The translations under genes and the position numbers were made by a program. Below are positions 1 to 5,177 of a stretch of DNA of 5,177 bases, piece after piece; position 1 is the first letter of the stretch; every line of letters begins with the position of its first letter. The DNA is from an uncultured Clostridia bacterium (lineage in GTDB: Bacteria > Bacillota > Clostridia > Christensenellales > UBA1242), in NCBI GenBank assembly GCA_947623775.1, contig CANQHL010000077.1, positions 1 through 5,177 on the forward strand. Direction: 5' to 3'. The notes under the pieces are model-generated. The model ran no database searches. It was given only the letters and a program-made list of their open reading frames with translations, and was not told the origin of the DNA.

Positions 1-45
1 TTATGTGGTTAAAATTGATTATTAAATTAAGGAAACGATAAATAC

Positions 46-75
46 AAAACTGTGTCAAAAAACTGTGTCAAAAAT
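46..75 (+). repeat. Left pair of ACTGTGTCAAAA direct repeats
   Basis: Two tandem copies of AAAACTGTGTCAAAA are seen, with the core ACTGTGTC at 49-56 and 62-69 (13-base period). The same box recurs as a second pair on the far side of the tRNA fragment (294-313). On the minus strand each box reads TTGACACAGT, which contains a -35-like TTGACA, but no matching -10 element follows at 16-18 bases. Short, paired direct repeats next to a tRNA attachment core resemble the arm-type binding sites of tyrosine recombinases; that role is inferred. Confidence 0.6.
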
Positions 76-121
76 TGCTAATTCTATTTAGTTATCGGCT
101 GTGTAGCCATTTGAATTATTT

Positions 122-177
122 ACTTAAAATCCCGAGGTGGCAACACCGTGTGGGTTCGACTCCCACCACCAGCACCA
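122..177 (+). pseudogene. 3' half of tRNA-Leu(UAA), truncated at the anticodon loop; probable attachment site
   Basis: The sequence reads as the last part of a class II tRNA. Anticodon loop CTTAAAA (123-129) has anticodon TAA at 125-127, followed by the 3' anticodon strand TCCCG (130-134). A long variable arm GGTG-GCAA-CACC (136-147) and a T arm GTGGG/TTCGACT/CCCAC (150-166) come next. The 3' acceptor strand is CACCAGC (167-173), with discriminator A174 and encoded CCA (175-177). The UAA anticodon, long variable arm and discriminator A identify tRNA-Leu. The 5' half is missing: a functional gene would need CGGGA before the loop, but 118-122 reads ATTTA, and no GCTGGTG acceptor strand or D arm occurs in 1-121. 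Homology beginning at the anticodon loop is the classic crossover site of tRNA-targeting tyrosine recombinases, so this is probably an att scar. It is unlikely to give a charged tRNA. Confidence 0.82.
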
Positions 178-185
178 GAAATTAT

Positions 186-227
186 TCGCTATATTCCCCT
201 TTTTAAGCGGAATATAGCGATTTTTTT
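186..227 (+). terminator. Rho-independent terminator after the tRNA-Leu fragment
   Basis: A perfect 12-bp stem, TCGCTATATTCC (186-197) with GGAATATAGCGA (209-220), encloses an 11-base loop and is followed by seven T residues (221-227). It starts eight bases after the CCA end. It looks like the original terminator of the tRNA transcription unit, retained on the chromosomal side of the presumed attachment site. Confidence 0.85.
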
Positions 228-413
228 ACTGACACATTTTTTTAGGACTAATTTTTACAAATGAGGTAAAATTGGGGGTATTTTGGCAAAAAAACTATGT
301 CAAAAACTGTGTCAAAAAATTATGTATTCTTTATGTTTATTATGGGGTTTTGTTTAAAATCAAAAGTTCCTTAGCGTTTCTTGACTCAAACCTTTACCAA
401 AAATAAAAAGTTT
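228..413. other. AT-rich intergenic stretch without a recognisable gene
   Basis: Between the tRNA terminator and the terminator of the ATPase operon I find no gene with coding character. The longest plus-strand open stretch around the repeats (265-354, 30 codons, possible TTG start at 283) encodes the repeat-derived peptide AKKLCQKLCQK and is low complexity. An inverted copy of the repeat box (TGACACA, 230-236) and the direct pair at 294-313 are the only structured elements seen. Confidence 0.6.
291..318 (+). repeat. Right pair of ACTGTGTCAAAA direct repeats
   Basis: Two copies of the box found at 46-75 are present: ACTATGTC (294-301, one base different) and ACTGTGTC (306-313), both followed by CAAAAA runs and spaced 12 bases apart. 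An inverted half copy, TGACACA, lies at 230-236. The boxes therefore flank the tRNA-Leu fragment on both sides, about 50 bases to its left and about 115 bases to its right. The function is unknown; recombinase arm sites or remnants of an integrase gene's 3' end are possible. Confidence 0.55.
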
Positions 414-444
414 AAAAAAAGGAATAATGCTTGCTATTCCTTTT
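414..444 (-). terminator. Terminator of the nuclease-ATPase operon
   Basis: On the minus strand the stem AAAAGGAATA (444-435), loop GCAAGCAT (434-427) and stem TATTCCTTTT (426-417) run into further T residues (416-414). The hairpin begins three bases after the stop codon of the ATPase gene. The stem is symmetrical in A/T content, so it could also stop transcription arriving from the left on the plus strand. Confidence 0.8.
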
Positions 445-446
445 AA

Positions 447-2189
447 TTATATTTTGCTGCGTGAATTTGCACAAATATAAATAATTTGTATTTCTTCTGC
501 AAACTCTTGAACCAACTCGTTCGCACTCTTGAAATTATTATCATCAAGATTAACAAATGTATCATCTAGAACAATAAATGGCAGTTCTTTTTTAAAAATT
601 TCTTTAATCAAATAAAATCTCATACAAAAAGAAAGTAAATCTTTATACCCTTGGCTTGAATATTCAAACTCTCTCACACCTGTCATACTGTCTTCCAAAA
701 TATTAAAATTTGCATCAATAATAAACTTCTTGTTTTCAAAATTAAATTTGTCAAATAACTTTTGCATTGCATTATTTATGGGCTGAACAAATCTCTGTGA
801 TACATTTTCTTTTGCAAGTAACAAAAATTTCAATGTTGAATCTAATATATCCATTTTATGTTCAAATTCTTTTTGTAGATTATCGAAATTCTCTATTTTT
901 TCTTTTAGTGCTTCAATCTTTTCGTAACCATTGTCTATATCTTCGTTTAGCCTTTCAATATTATTTTTCAAATTCTGTAAGTTGGATTTAGTAAAAATTA
1001 GTTTTTCTTTCAAATCAACAATAACATCTTTGTTAGGCAAAGCAATTCCTTCATAGCTTGCTAATGTTTTTTTTAATGATTCTGCAGATAATTTTAAATT
1101 TTCTATTTTTTTCTTATTCAATTCGTTTGTTTTATGCAAATCAATAATTTTTTCCTTATTTCCCAGCTTACTTTTTGATTTATATAATTTTAGAACTATA
1201 AAACATGCCAGCACCACGCACCCCGCCAATAATGAGCCAAAAACAATTGTATTAAATACTTTTATACAATATAAAATTATCAACAGGCCAACAACTAAAA
1301 GAAAGCCAATACCACCATATAAAAAATTCTGATTGAATAATTTGCTTTTAGATAAGCTTTGCTCTTGGTTTTTTATATTCTCTTGTTCAATATAAAGTTT
1401 GTTTAGTTGTTCATTAATATTGGTATACTCATTGCTTAACTCAACTTTTTGATTATATTTATCTTCTTGAATTCTTAATTCTTCTTCTTTTATCTGAACT
1501 TCATTATTCAATATTAAAATTTCTTTATCTAGGTTGACAATATTGTCTTTTGTTTCTTGCAATTGGTTTTCATTATTCAAAACATTTGTTTGTTCGTCTT
1601 TAAGTTCCCTTTTTAATTCCGCCAATTCATTGTTCTGTGGTTTTTCCTTTTTTAAATCTTTTTCTTTTTTCTTGATGTTATCGATAGCGGTATTGAAATT
1701 TGCAAGATCATACTGAAACTTATCTAACCCCAAAACATTTGCACTTATTTGCTCATTTATGCTTGAGGTAAAATTCAATTGCGAAAAAAATGCAGTTTTT
1801 TCAAATGTATCCTTGCTTACTCCAAATATTTTTTCACCTATCTCACAATCTAATTCTTCTTTTTTATTGGTTTGTAAATTTAGCAATTCTAAACTATCCC
1901 CCTCGGGAGTACGGCCGAAAAATCTTGTGACTCGATATTTCCCATAATTTGATTCAAATTCCACAAAACCGCCGTAATTGCCACCTTGCCACGGCATATA
2001 TTTTTTTCTTTCGTTTTTAACACTATCTCTTGATGGAGCCATACCAAAAAACATTGCTTTTAGAAAGACCGAAAATGTTGTTTTTCCCCAACCATTTTCT
2101 TGAAAAATTTGGTTTGTTTTTGAGTCAAAAGCATAATCAAAATCCCTTAATTTTCCAAAATTCTCTATGTGCAGTTTTATGAGTCTCAT
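447..2189 (-). CDS. YhaN/SbcC/Rad50-like ATPase with central transmembrane hairpin
   Basis: This 580-residue SMC-type ATPase probably pairs with the nuclease encoded just upstream to process DNA ends. The N-terminal lobe has the family start 'MRLIKLHIENFGKL', a P-loop QENGWGKTT (residues 30-38) and a possible Q-loop (FFSQLNF, Q137). Charged heptad-like helices follow (about 165-285), then two hydrophobic helices (about 289-308 and 314-335), then the returning coiled coil (about 340-460). The C-terminal lobe carries the signature SSQGYKDL (511-518), Walker B LPFIVLDD (536-543) and D-loop NLDD (547-550). There is no CxxC zinc hook; the membrane hairpin occupies the coiled-coil tip, as in B. subtilis YhaN, although this protein is much shorter. 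The expected H-loop histidine near the end is Ala574 (YICANSRS). The start overlaps the upstream stop as ATGA; a weak GGGAG at 2203-2207 lies 13 bases upstream, suggesting translational coupling. Family assignment is firm; the exact substrate is inferred. Confidence 0.9.
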   Translation of the reverse strand: MRLIKLHIENFGKLRDFDYAFDSKTNQIFQENGWGKTTFSVFLKAMFFGMAPSRDSVKNERKKYMPWQGGNYGGFVEFESNYGKYRVTRFFGRTPEGDSLELLNLQTNKKEELDCEIGEKIFGVSKDTFEKTAFFSQLNFTSSINEQISANVLGLDKFQYDLANFNTAIDNIKKKEKDLKKEKPQNNELAELKRELKDEQTNVLNNENQLQETKDNIVNLDKEILILNNEVQIKEEELRIQEDKYNQKVELSNEYTNINEQLNKLYIEQENIKNQEQSLSKSKLFNQNFLYGGIGFLLVVGLLIILYCIKVFNTIVFGSLLAGCVVLACFIVLKLYKSKSKLGNKEKIIDLHKTNELNKKKIENLKLSAESLKKTLASYEGIALPNKDVIVDLKEKLIFTKSNLQNLKNNIERLNEDIDNGYEKIEALKEKIENFDNLQKEFEHKMDILDSTLKFLLLAKENVSQRFVQPINNAMQKLFDKFNFENKKFIIDANFNILEDSMTGVREFEYSSQGYKDLLSFCMRFYLIKEIFKKELPFIVLDDTFVNLDDNNFKSANELVQEFAEEIQIIYICANSRSKI

Positions 2190-3226
2190 ATTGATAAATC
2201 ATCTCCCTTTAACGCCTCAATCCCAATTTGACATATTAAATTTTTATCCTCAAGCGACAATTCACTTTCTTCCACTAATTTTATGAATTCATATTTGAAA
2301 GATAATTTTTCCTCTTTGTATTTTTCCATGTCTATATTAATTGAAGTGTTGTCAATCAATTCAAAATAAAAGTAATCATCAAATTTTTCACATATAAGAG
2401 ATTGAGATTTTTCGCTATCTTCGTCGAGTTTTCCTTTTAAAATAACTCTAACTAAATCATCACGGGTTGCCTTGATTTCTTTAAGCGAACTTTTTACTTT
2501 TTCCTCTATCTGGTTGTTGTTCTTTAATCCACTAATATCACATTCTGCTATTAAAAATTTTCTTGTTGCAAAAGAGCAAAAATTTATATGAAAAACTTTA
2601 TTGTTTTCTATTTCTACAATCAAATATCCTTTATCTCCGCATTCATCAAAGCCATTTGAAAACAAGCTTCCCGGATAAGCATATATACAATTGCCTGTTT
2701 TATATTGTTTCATTTGATGAATATGCCCCATTGCTATATAACTAAAGCCCTGATTCAAAAATTGATTTATATCGATGTAATCATTGTCTGAGGTGTTTTC
2801 AATATTTCCGTGAAGCATAAGAACATTATTTTCATCTGGATTTAAAGAAAATTTCCCGCCGTCCACTGCATAAAAGAAGTTGGTGCCCATATTTTTATAG
2901 CAGTTGTTATTTTTGTCAAGTAAAATCAAATTCTCTGGACAAGAAGAAAAATCAAATTTTTCATCATGATTTCCTTTTATATACACAACAGGCTTTTCAA
3001 AATCTTTAACCGCATCATAAAAAACGTGCATAAGGCTGACAGTTGCCCTTGCTCCATGAAAAAGATCACCACATATGATAACTACATCACAACCTTTATC
3101 AGTGGCTTCAATAAATAATTTTTTTATATTATATTTTTCTTCTTCTCTTATAAGTTTTTGCTTTGAAGGTGGAAGTTTTCCCACCTTCACTCCTAGATGA
3201 ATATCTGCTGTATGTAATATTTTCAT
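2186..3226 (-). CDS. SbcD/YhaO-like metallophosphoesterase (DNA nuclease subunit)
   Basis: This 346-residue calcineurin-like phosphoesterase of the SbcD/Mre11/YhaO group is the likely nuclease partner of the ATPase encoded next. The metal-binding motifs appear in order: ADIH (D8, H10), GDLFHG (D54), GNHDE (N86, H87), LHGN (H139) and GHIH (H168, H170), with YPGS at 184-187, which is also characteristic of SbcD-type nucleases. All expected metal ligands of the two-metal centre are present, so it should be active, probably Mn-dependent. The catalytic domain ends near residue 215; the remaining 130 residues, charged and helix-rich at the end, would be the capping and ATPase-docking region. It is cytosolic with no signal peptide. 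The ATG is preceded by AAAGGA (3233-3238) at six bases. The gene heads its own unit behind a terminator, and its TGA overlaps the next ATG by four bases. No convincing promoter could be picked in 3227-3308. Confidence 0.92.
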   Translation of the reverse strand: MKILHTADIHLGVKVGKLPPSKQKLIREEEKYNIKKLFIEATDKGCDVVIICGDLFHGARATVSLMHVFYDAVKDFEKPVVYIKGNHDEKFDFSSCPENLILLDKNNNCYKNMGTNFFYAVDGGKFSLNPDENNVLMLHGNIENTSDNDYIDINQFLNQGFSYIAMGHIHQMKQYKTGNCIYAYPGSLFSNGFDECGDKGYLIVEIENNKVFHINFCSFATRKFLIAECDISGLKNNNQIEEKVKSSLKEIKATRDDLVRVILKGKLDEDSEKSQSLICEKFDDYFYFELIDNTSINIDMEKYKEEKLSFKYEFIKLVEESELSLEDKNLICQIGIEALKGDDLSI

Positions 3227-3308
3227 TTTAAATCCTTTATTGAAAAGACTTTTAATCTCCTAGACTGAAGAAAAGAACACTATTTAAATAAATTTGATGG
3301 ACAACTTT

Positions 3309-3358
3309 AAAAACACCCCAAAACAGTCATTTAGGAAACTAAACTTCTGCTTTGGGGC
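3309..3358 (-). terminator. Strong rho-independent terminator of the beta-helix gene
   Basis: Read on the minus strand, the outer stem GCCCCAAAGCAG (3358-3347) pairs with CTGTTTTGGGGT (3326-3315) over 12 positions, two of them G-U. A 2x2 internal loop (AA/GA) and an inner 6-bp stem GTTTAG/CTAAAT follow, capped by a TTTC tetraloop. The hairpin runs into G and five T residues (3313-3309). It lies about 60 bases after the stop of the DUF4097-type gene and separates it from the nuclease-ATPase operon. In the plus direction the tail is only ATATTT, so it acts mainly on minus-strand transcripts. Confidence 0.88.
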
Positions 3359-3419
3359 ATATTTAAGTCTTACCTTACTTGTTTTTAATATTGATTAATT
3401 AATTATCTGCTCGCTGTTT

Positions 3420-4874
3420 TTATTTATTATTATTAATCAAACTAACATTGATAGATTCATCTGATGTTATTTTTATCTTTTTTGTTCCCGAGTTAAATTT
3501 ATATGGAAGTTCTACTTTTGAGCCTAACCAATCTATATTAATGTCCTCTCTTGTTCTTATCAATTCACCTTTTGTGTTGTAAACCTCTAGAACAAATGCC
3601 AAACCACTACGAACTTGAAGATTTACATCACCTGAATCAGTTGTGATTTCAATTCCATCAAAGAGTTCAGGATTATCAAATACTACGTCAATATCACCTG
3701 ATGTTGTCCTTACACTTAAATCATCTGCATAGGTATGAACATTTATATCACCCTTTGTTGTTTCAATCCACGCACTTCCATACAGTTCATCAATATTGAT
3801 GTCGCCGTCAGTTCCTCTTATTTGAAGTTGGCTACCTTGCGAGATTTTATCAAAGTCAATTCGTGACTTGTAAGCAAATGGAAGAGCTACGCTGCCCTGT
3901 ACTTCTTTAATATAAATTGTTGCTTTTGCCATTCTATTTTCAGAATTATCAGATATTAATGTACCTTTCAATAAATCAAGATCAAAATAACCATTTTGAA
4001 TTGTTAAATTCACATTTCCACTAAATTCTGTTGCGTAAAATTTAGAATTACCTAGGTTAAGAACGGCTGTGTCTCCGCTGTAATTAACTTTCTTGAAATT
4101 GAATTTTGCTTTTGTTGCATAAATATTTAAATTTTTAATATTAAGATCTTTAGTTGATTCAATAGTACCTTTATCTGATTTAATGAACACATCACCAAAA
4201 TCAGCACCAGAATAATCACGGAACAAAACTTGACCTTTTGTTTTCTTAATGTTTATTGCACCAATATTTACATATAAGCATGCTTTATTATCAACTTGGT
4301 GATCAACAGGTTTTATTTTATTACCAATATAAATATTACCAGATGTATTGATAATTTCTACAGTTGTATTTTCAAGAGATTGTGTAAATGGTGCTAATTC
4401 TGGATAAGGTCCTCTGACAGGTATTAATAGGCTGATCGAAACATTTTTGTTGAGGAAAAGCAATCCTTCGGGTTCATGCACATCAATATTTAATTCTTTT
4501 GTATTTTCCGGTGCATAATAAACTTCATATGTGAAATTTGTGTCTTGATCCGCACGTGCAAACCCTACCGAGTGGTTCTCAAAATAAACCGCATGGGTAT
4601 CAGTATCACTGCTTCTCTCAATTTTTACATCGGCATAATTACAATTAATTTTTATTTTTTCAAAATTCTCGAAATTAAAACTATAATCTTTTGAATCGAT
4701 TGATGTACGATAAATGTACTCTTCGTCGTTGTAAGTAAAATATTTAAATCCTAATATATCCTTAAAAGGAGAAAAGATGGCGACAACGATTAAAACCAAA
4801 AAAGTCGCAAGAATCGCCATTATCAATATCAAAATGTAAGATGCAAAGCCCTTTTTAACATTATTTTTTGCCAT
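3420..4874 (-). CDS. Membrane-anchored DUF4097-type beta-helix (putative adhesin-like) protein
   Basis: This 484-residue protein has a short basic N-terminus (MAKNNVKKG), one hydrophobic helix (about residues 12-35) and a long beta-strand-rich outer part. The positive-inside rule places the body outside the cell, anchored by an uncleaved signal anchor. The C-terminal half carries the repeat typical of DUF4097/DUF4098 proteins: TDGDINI, TKGDINV, TSGDIDV and DSGDVNL, with the GD at 357, 375, 393 and 415, about one turn of a beta-helix (18-22 residues) each. Weaker turns extend back to about residue 75. Such proteins are annotated as putative adhesins, but the role is not established; envelope stress sensing is another possibility in Bacillota. 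There is no sortase motif, catalytic motif or lipobox. The start is supported by AGGAGG (4879-4884) four bases before ATG. It probably has its own promoter and ends at a strong terminator. Confidence 0.82.
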   Translation of the reverse strand: MAKNNVKKGFASYILILIMAILATFLVLIVVAIFSPFKDILGFKYFTYNDEEYIYRTSIDSKDYSFNFENFEKIKINCNYADVKIERSSDTDTHAVYFENHSVGFARADQDTNFTYEVYYAPENTKELNIDVHEPEGLLFLNKNVSISLLIPVRGPYPELAPFTQSLENTTVEIINTSGNIYIGNKIKPVDHQVDNKACLYVNIGAINIKKTKGQVLFRDYSGADFGDVFIKSDKGTIESTKDLNIKNLNIYATKAKFNFKKVNYSGDTAVLNLGNSKFYATEFSGNVNLTIQNGYFDLDLLKGTLISDNSENRMAKATIYIKEVQGSVALPFAYKSRIDFDKISQGSQLQIRGTDGDINIDELYGSAWIETTKGDINVHTYADDLSVRTTSGDIDVVFDNPELFDGIEITTDSGDVNLQVRSGLAFVLEVYNTKGELIRTREDINIDWLGSKVELPYKFNSGTKKIKITSDESINVSLINNNK

Positions 4875-4878
4875 AACA

Positions 4879-4924
4879 CCTCCTACTTCATAAATATTTT
4901 AACACAAAACTTTTAAAAAGGCAA
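4879..4924 (-). promoter_or_regulatory. Sigma-A-type promoter and ribosome binding site of the beta-helix gene
   Basis: On the minus strand TTGCCT (4924-4919) is followed after exactly 17 bases by TAAAAT (4901-4896), a good match to a housekeeping promoter. Transcription would start near 4889, leaving a leader of about 15 bases that includes AGGAGG (4884-4879) right before the ATG at 4874. The leader is therefore too short for a riboswitch or attenuator. The promoter sits in the 64-base gap after alaS. No terminator is seen between the two genes, so read-through from alaS is also possible. Confidence 0.5.
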
Positions 4925-4938
4925 TAATATTTTATAAA

Positions 4939-5177
4939 TTAATCAAGAATTGCTTTAATTCTTCTTATTCCGCTTGAGGATGATTCCTCTTTTATAATTT
5001 TAAAATGATGTAATTCTGCTGTATTGTCTGCATGAGGTCCACCACATATTTCTTTGCTTACATTTCCAATGGTGTAAACTTTCACTTCCTCTCCGTACTT
5101 ATTTGTAAATATTCCCTCTGCTCCACTATTTTTCGCCTCTTCCAAACTCATGATTTCACAAACAACAGGAATTGATT
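4939..5177 (-). CDS. alaS: Alanyl-tRNA synthetase, C-terminal part (5' end outside the window)
   Basis: The frame is open to the right edge; codons upstream of the internal ATG at 5151 translate as SIPVVCEI and continue the family sequence, so that ATG is not the start. The visible 79 residues are the end of the editing (SAD) domain of alanyl-tRNA synthetase: 'MSLEEAKNSGAEGIF', 'KYGEEVKVYTIG', the zinc-binding SKEICGGPHADNT (Cys and His of the CxxxH motif) and FKIIKEESSSSGIRRIKA. This domain hydrolyses Ser- and Gly-tRNA-Ala. The protein stops three residues after RRIKA, where ordinary bacterial enzymes continue for about 200 residues with the C-Ala/DHHA1 domain. It therefore looks like the short form, as known from Patescibacteria and some other lineages, where CGGPH is also common. 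A stand-alone AlaX editing protein is less likely given the MSLEEAK segment typical of the full synthetase. Confidence 0.85.
   Translation of the reverse strand, partial: SIPVVCEIMSLEEAKNSGAEGIFTNKYGEEVKVYTIGNVSKEICGGPHADNTAELHHFKIIKEESSSSGIRRIKAILD

Noticed and set aside
3..41. Tail of a plus-strand gene entering from the left (…MWLKLIIKLRKR)
   Set aside because: Only 12 codons before TAA at 39-41 are visible; this could be the end of a basic protein or chance in AT-rich DNA.
52..72. Minus-strand promoter in the repeats (TTGACA boxes)
   Set aside because: The boxes contain a perfect -35, but no acceptable -10 lies 16-18 bases downstream of any copy and no gene follows.
97..108. Small hairpin GGCT-GTGT-AGCC
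   Set aside because: Four base pairs only, no T tract and no neighbouring gene; it may matter for recombinase binding but cannot be supported.
60..177. Complete tRNA-Leu gene or tRNA with a group I intron in the anticodon loop
   Set aside because: No 5' acceptor strand GCTGGTG, D arm or CGGGA anticodon strand is present upstream. A group I intron of the tRNA-Leu(UAA) type would need a terminal G before the 3' exon and a P7-like core, neither of which is seen; the bases before AAAATCC are ACTT.
135..177. 3' end of tmRNA (ssrA)
   Set aside because: The T arm is tmRNA-like, but the acceptor strand CACCAGC-ACCA, the anticodon loop with TAA and the long variable arm fit tRNA-Leu and not the usual CAGCTCCACCA end.
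767..991. Plus-strand open frames inside the minus-strand genes (also near 1534-1716, 1759-1947 and 2563-2745)
   Set aside because: They lie wholly antisense to clearly conserved coding sequence, have no domain or ribosome binding site, and have the Phe/Leu/Ser-rich composition expected of antisense translation.
3227..3308. Promoter for the nuclease-ATPase operon
   Set aside because: A promoter is expected here because a terminator precedes it, but the best pairs (for example TTAAAG with TTAAAT at 17 bases) match the consensus too weakly to annotate.
1..5177. CRISPR array or insertion sequence
   Set aside because: No regularly spaced repeats with unique spacers, and no transposase or terminal inverted repeats, are visible.

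Overview
The window is a strongly AT-rich bacterial fragment in which every supported protein gene lies on the minus strand. The low G+C, the good Shine-Dalgarno sites, the SbcD/SbcC-like pair of YhaO/YhaN type with an 'ENGWGKTT' P-loop, and a tRNA-Leu fragment that encodes its CCA all suggest an uncultured Bacillota (Clostridia-like) organism. This placement is an inference; no taxonomic marker is complete here.

Reading in the direction of transcription (right to left), the window opens with the 3' end of alaS (4939-5177, running off the right edge). It encodes the zinc-binding editing domain and then stops, so this enzyme appears to be the short kind of alanyl-tRNA synthetase without the C-terminal C-Ala/DHHA1 domain. 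After 64 bases holding a good promoter and a strong ribosome binding site comes a membrane-anchored, extracellular beta-helix protein of the DUF4097 type (3420-4874). Its transcript ends at a very regular rho-independent terminator (3309-3358).

Next is a two-gene operon: an SbcD/YhaO-like metallophosphoesterase nuclease (2186-3226), whose stop overlaps by ATGA the start of a YhaN/SbcC/Rad50-like ATPase (447-2189). The ATPase carries two transmembrane helices at the tip of its coiled coil in place of a zinc hook, so the pair is probably a membrane-tethered DNA-end processing complex. A terminator (414-444) follows immediately.

Positions 1-446 hold no convincing protein gene. They contain the 3' half of a tRNA-Leu(UAA) gene (122-177, plus strand), starting at the anticodon loop and followed by its own terminator (186-227). 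Two pairs of the repeat ACTGTGTCAAAA flank it. The simplest reading is an attachment site (the attR-like scar of a tRNA-targeting integrative element), with the element lying to the left of the window and the ordinary chromosome to the right.
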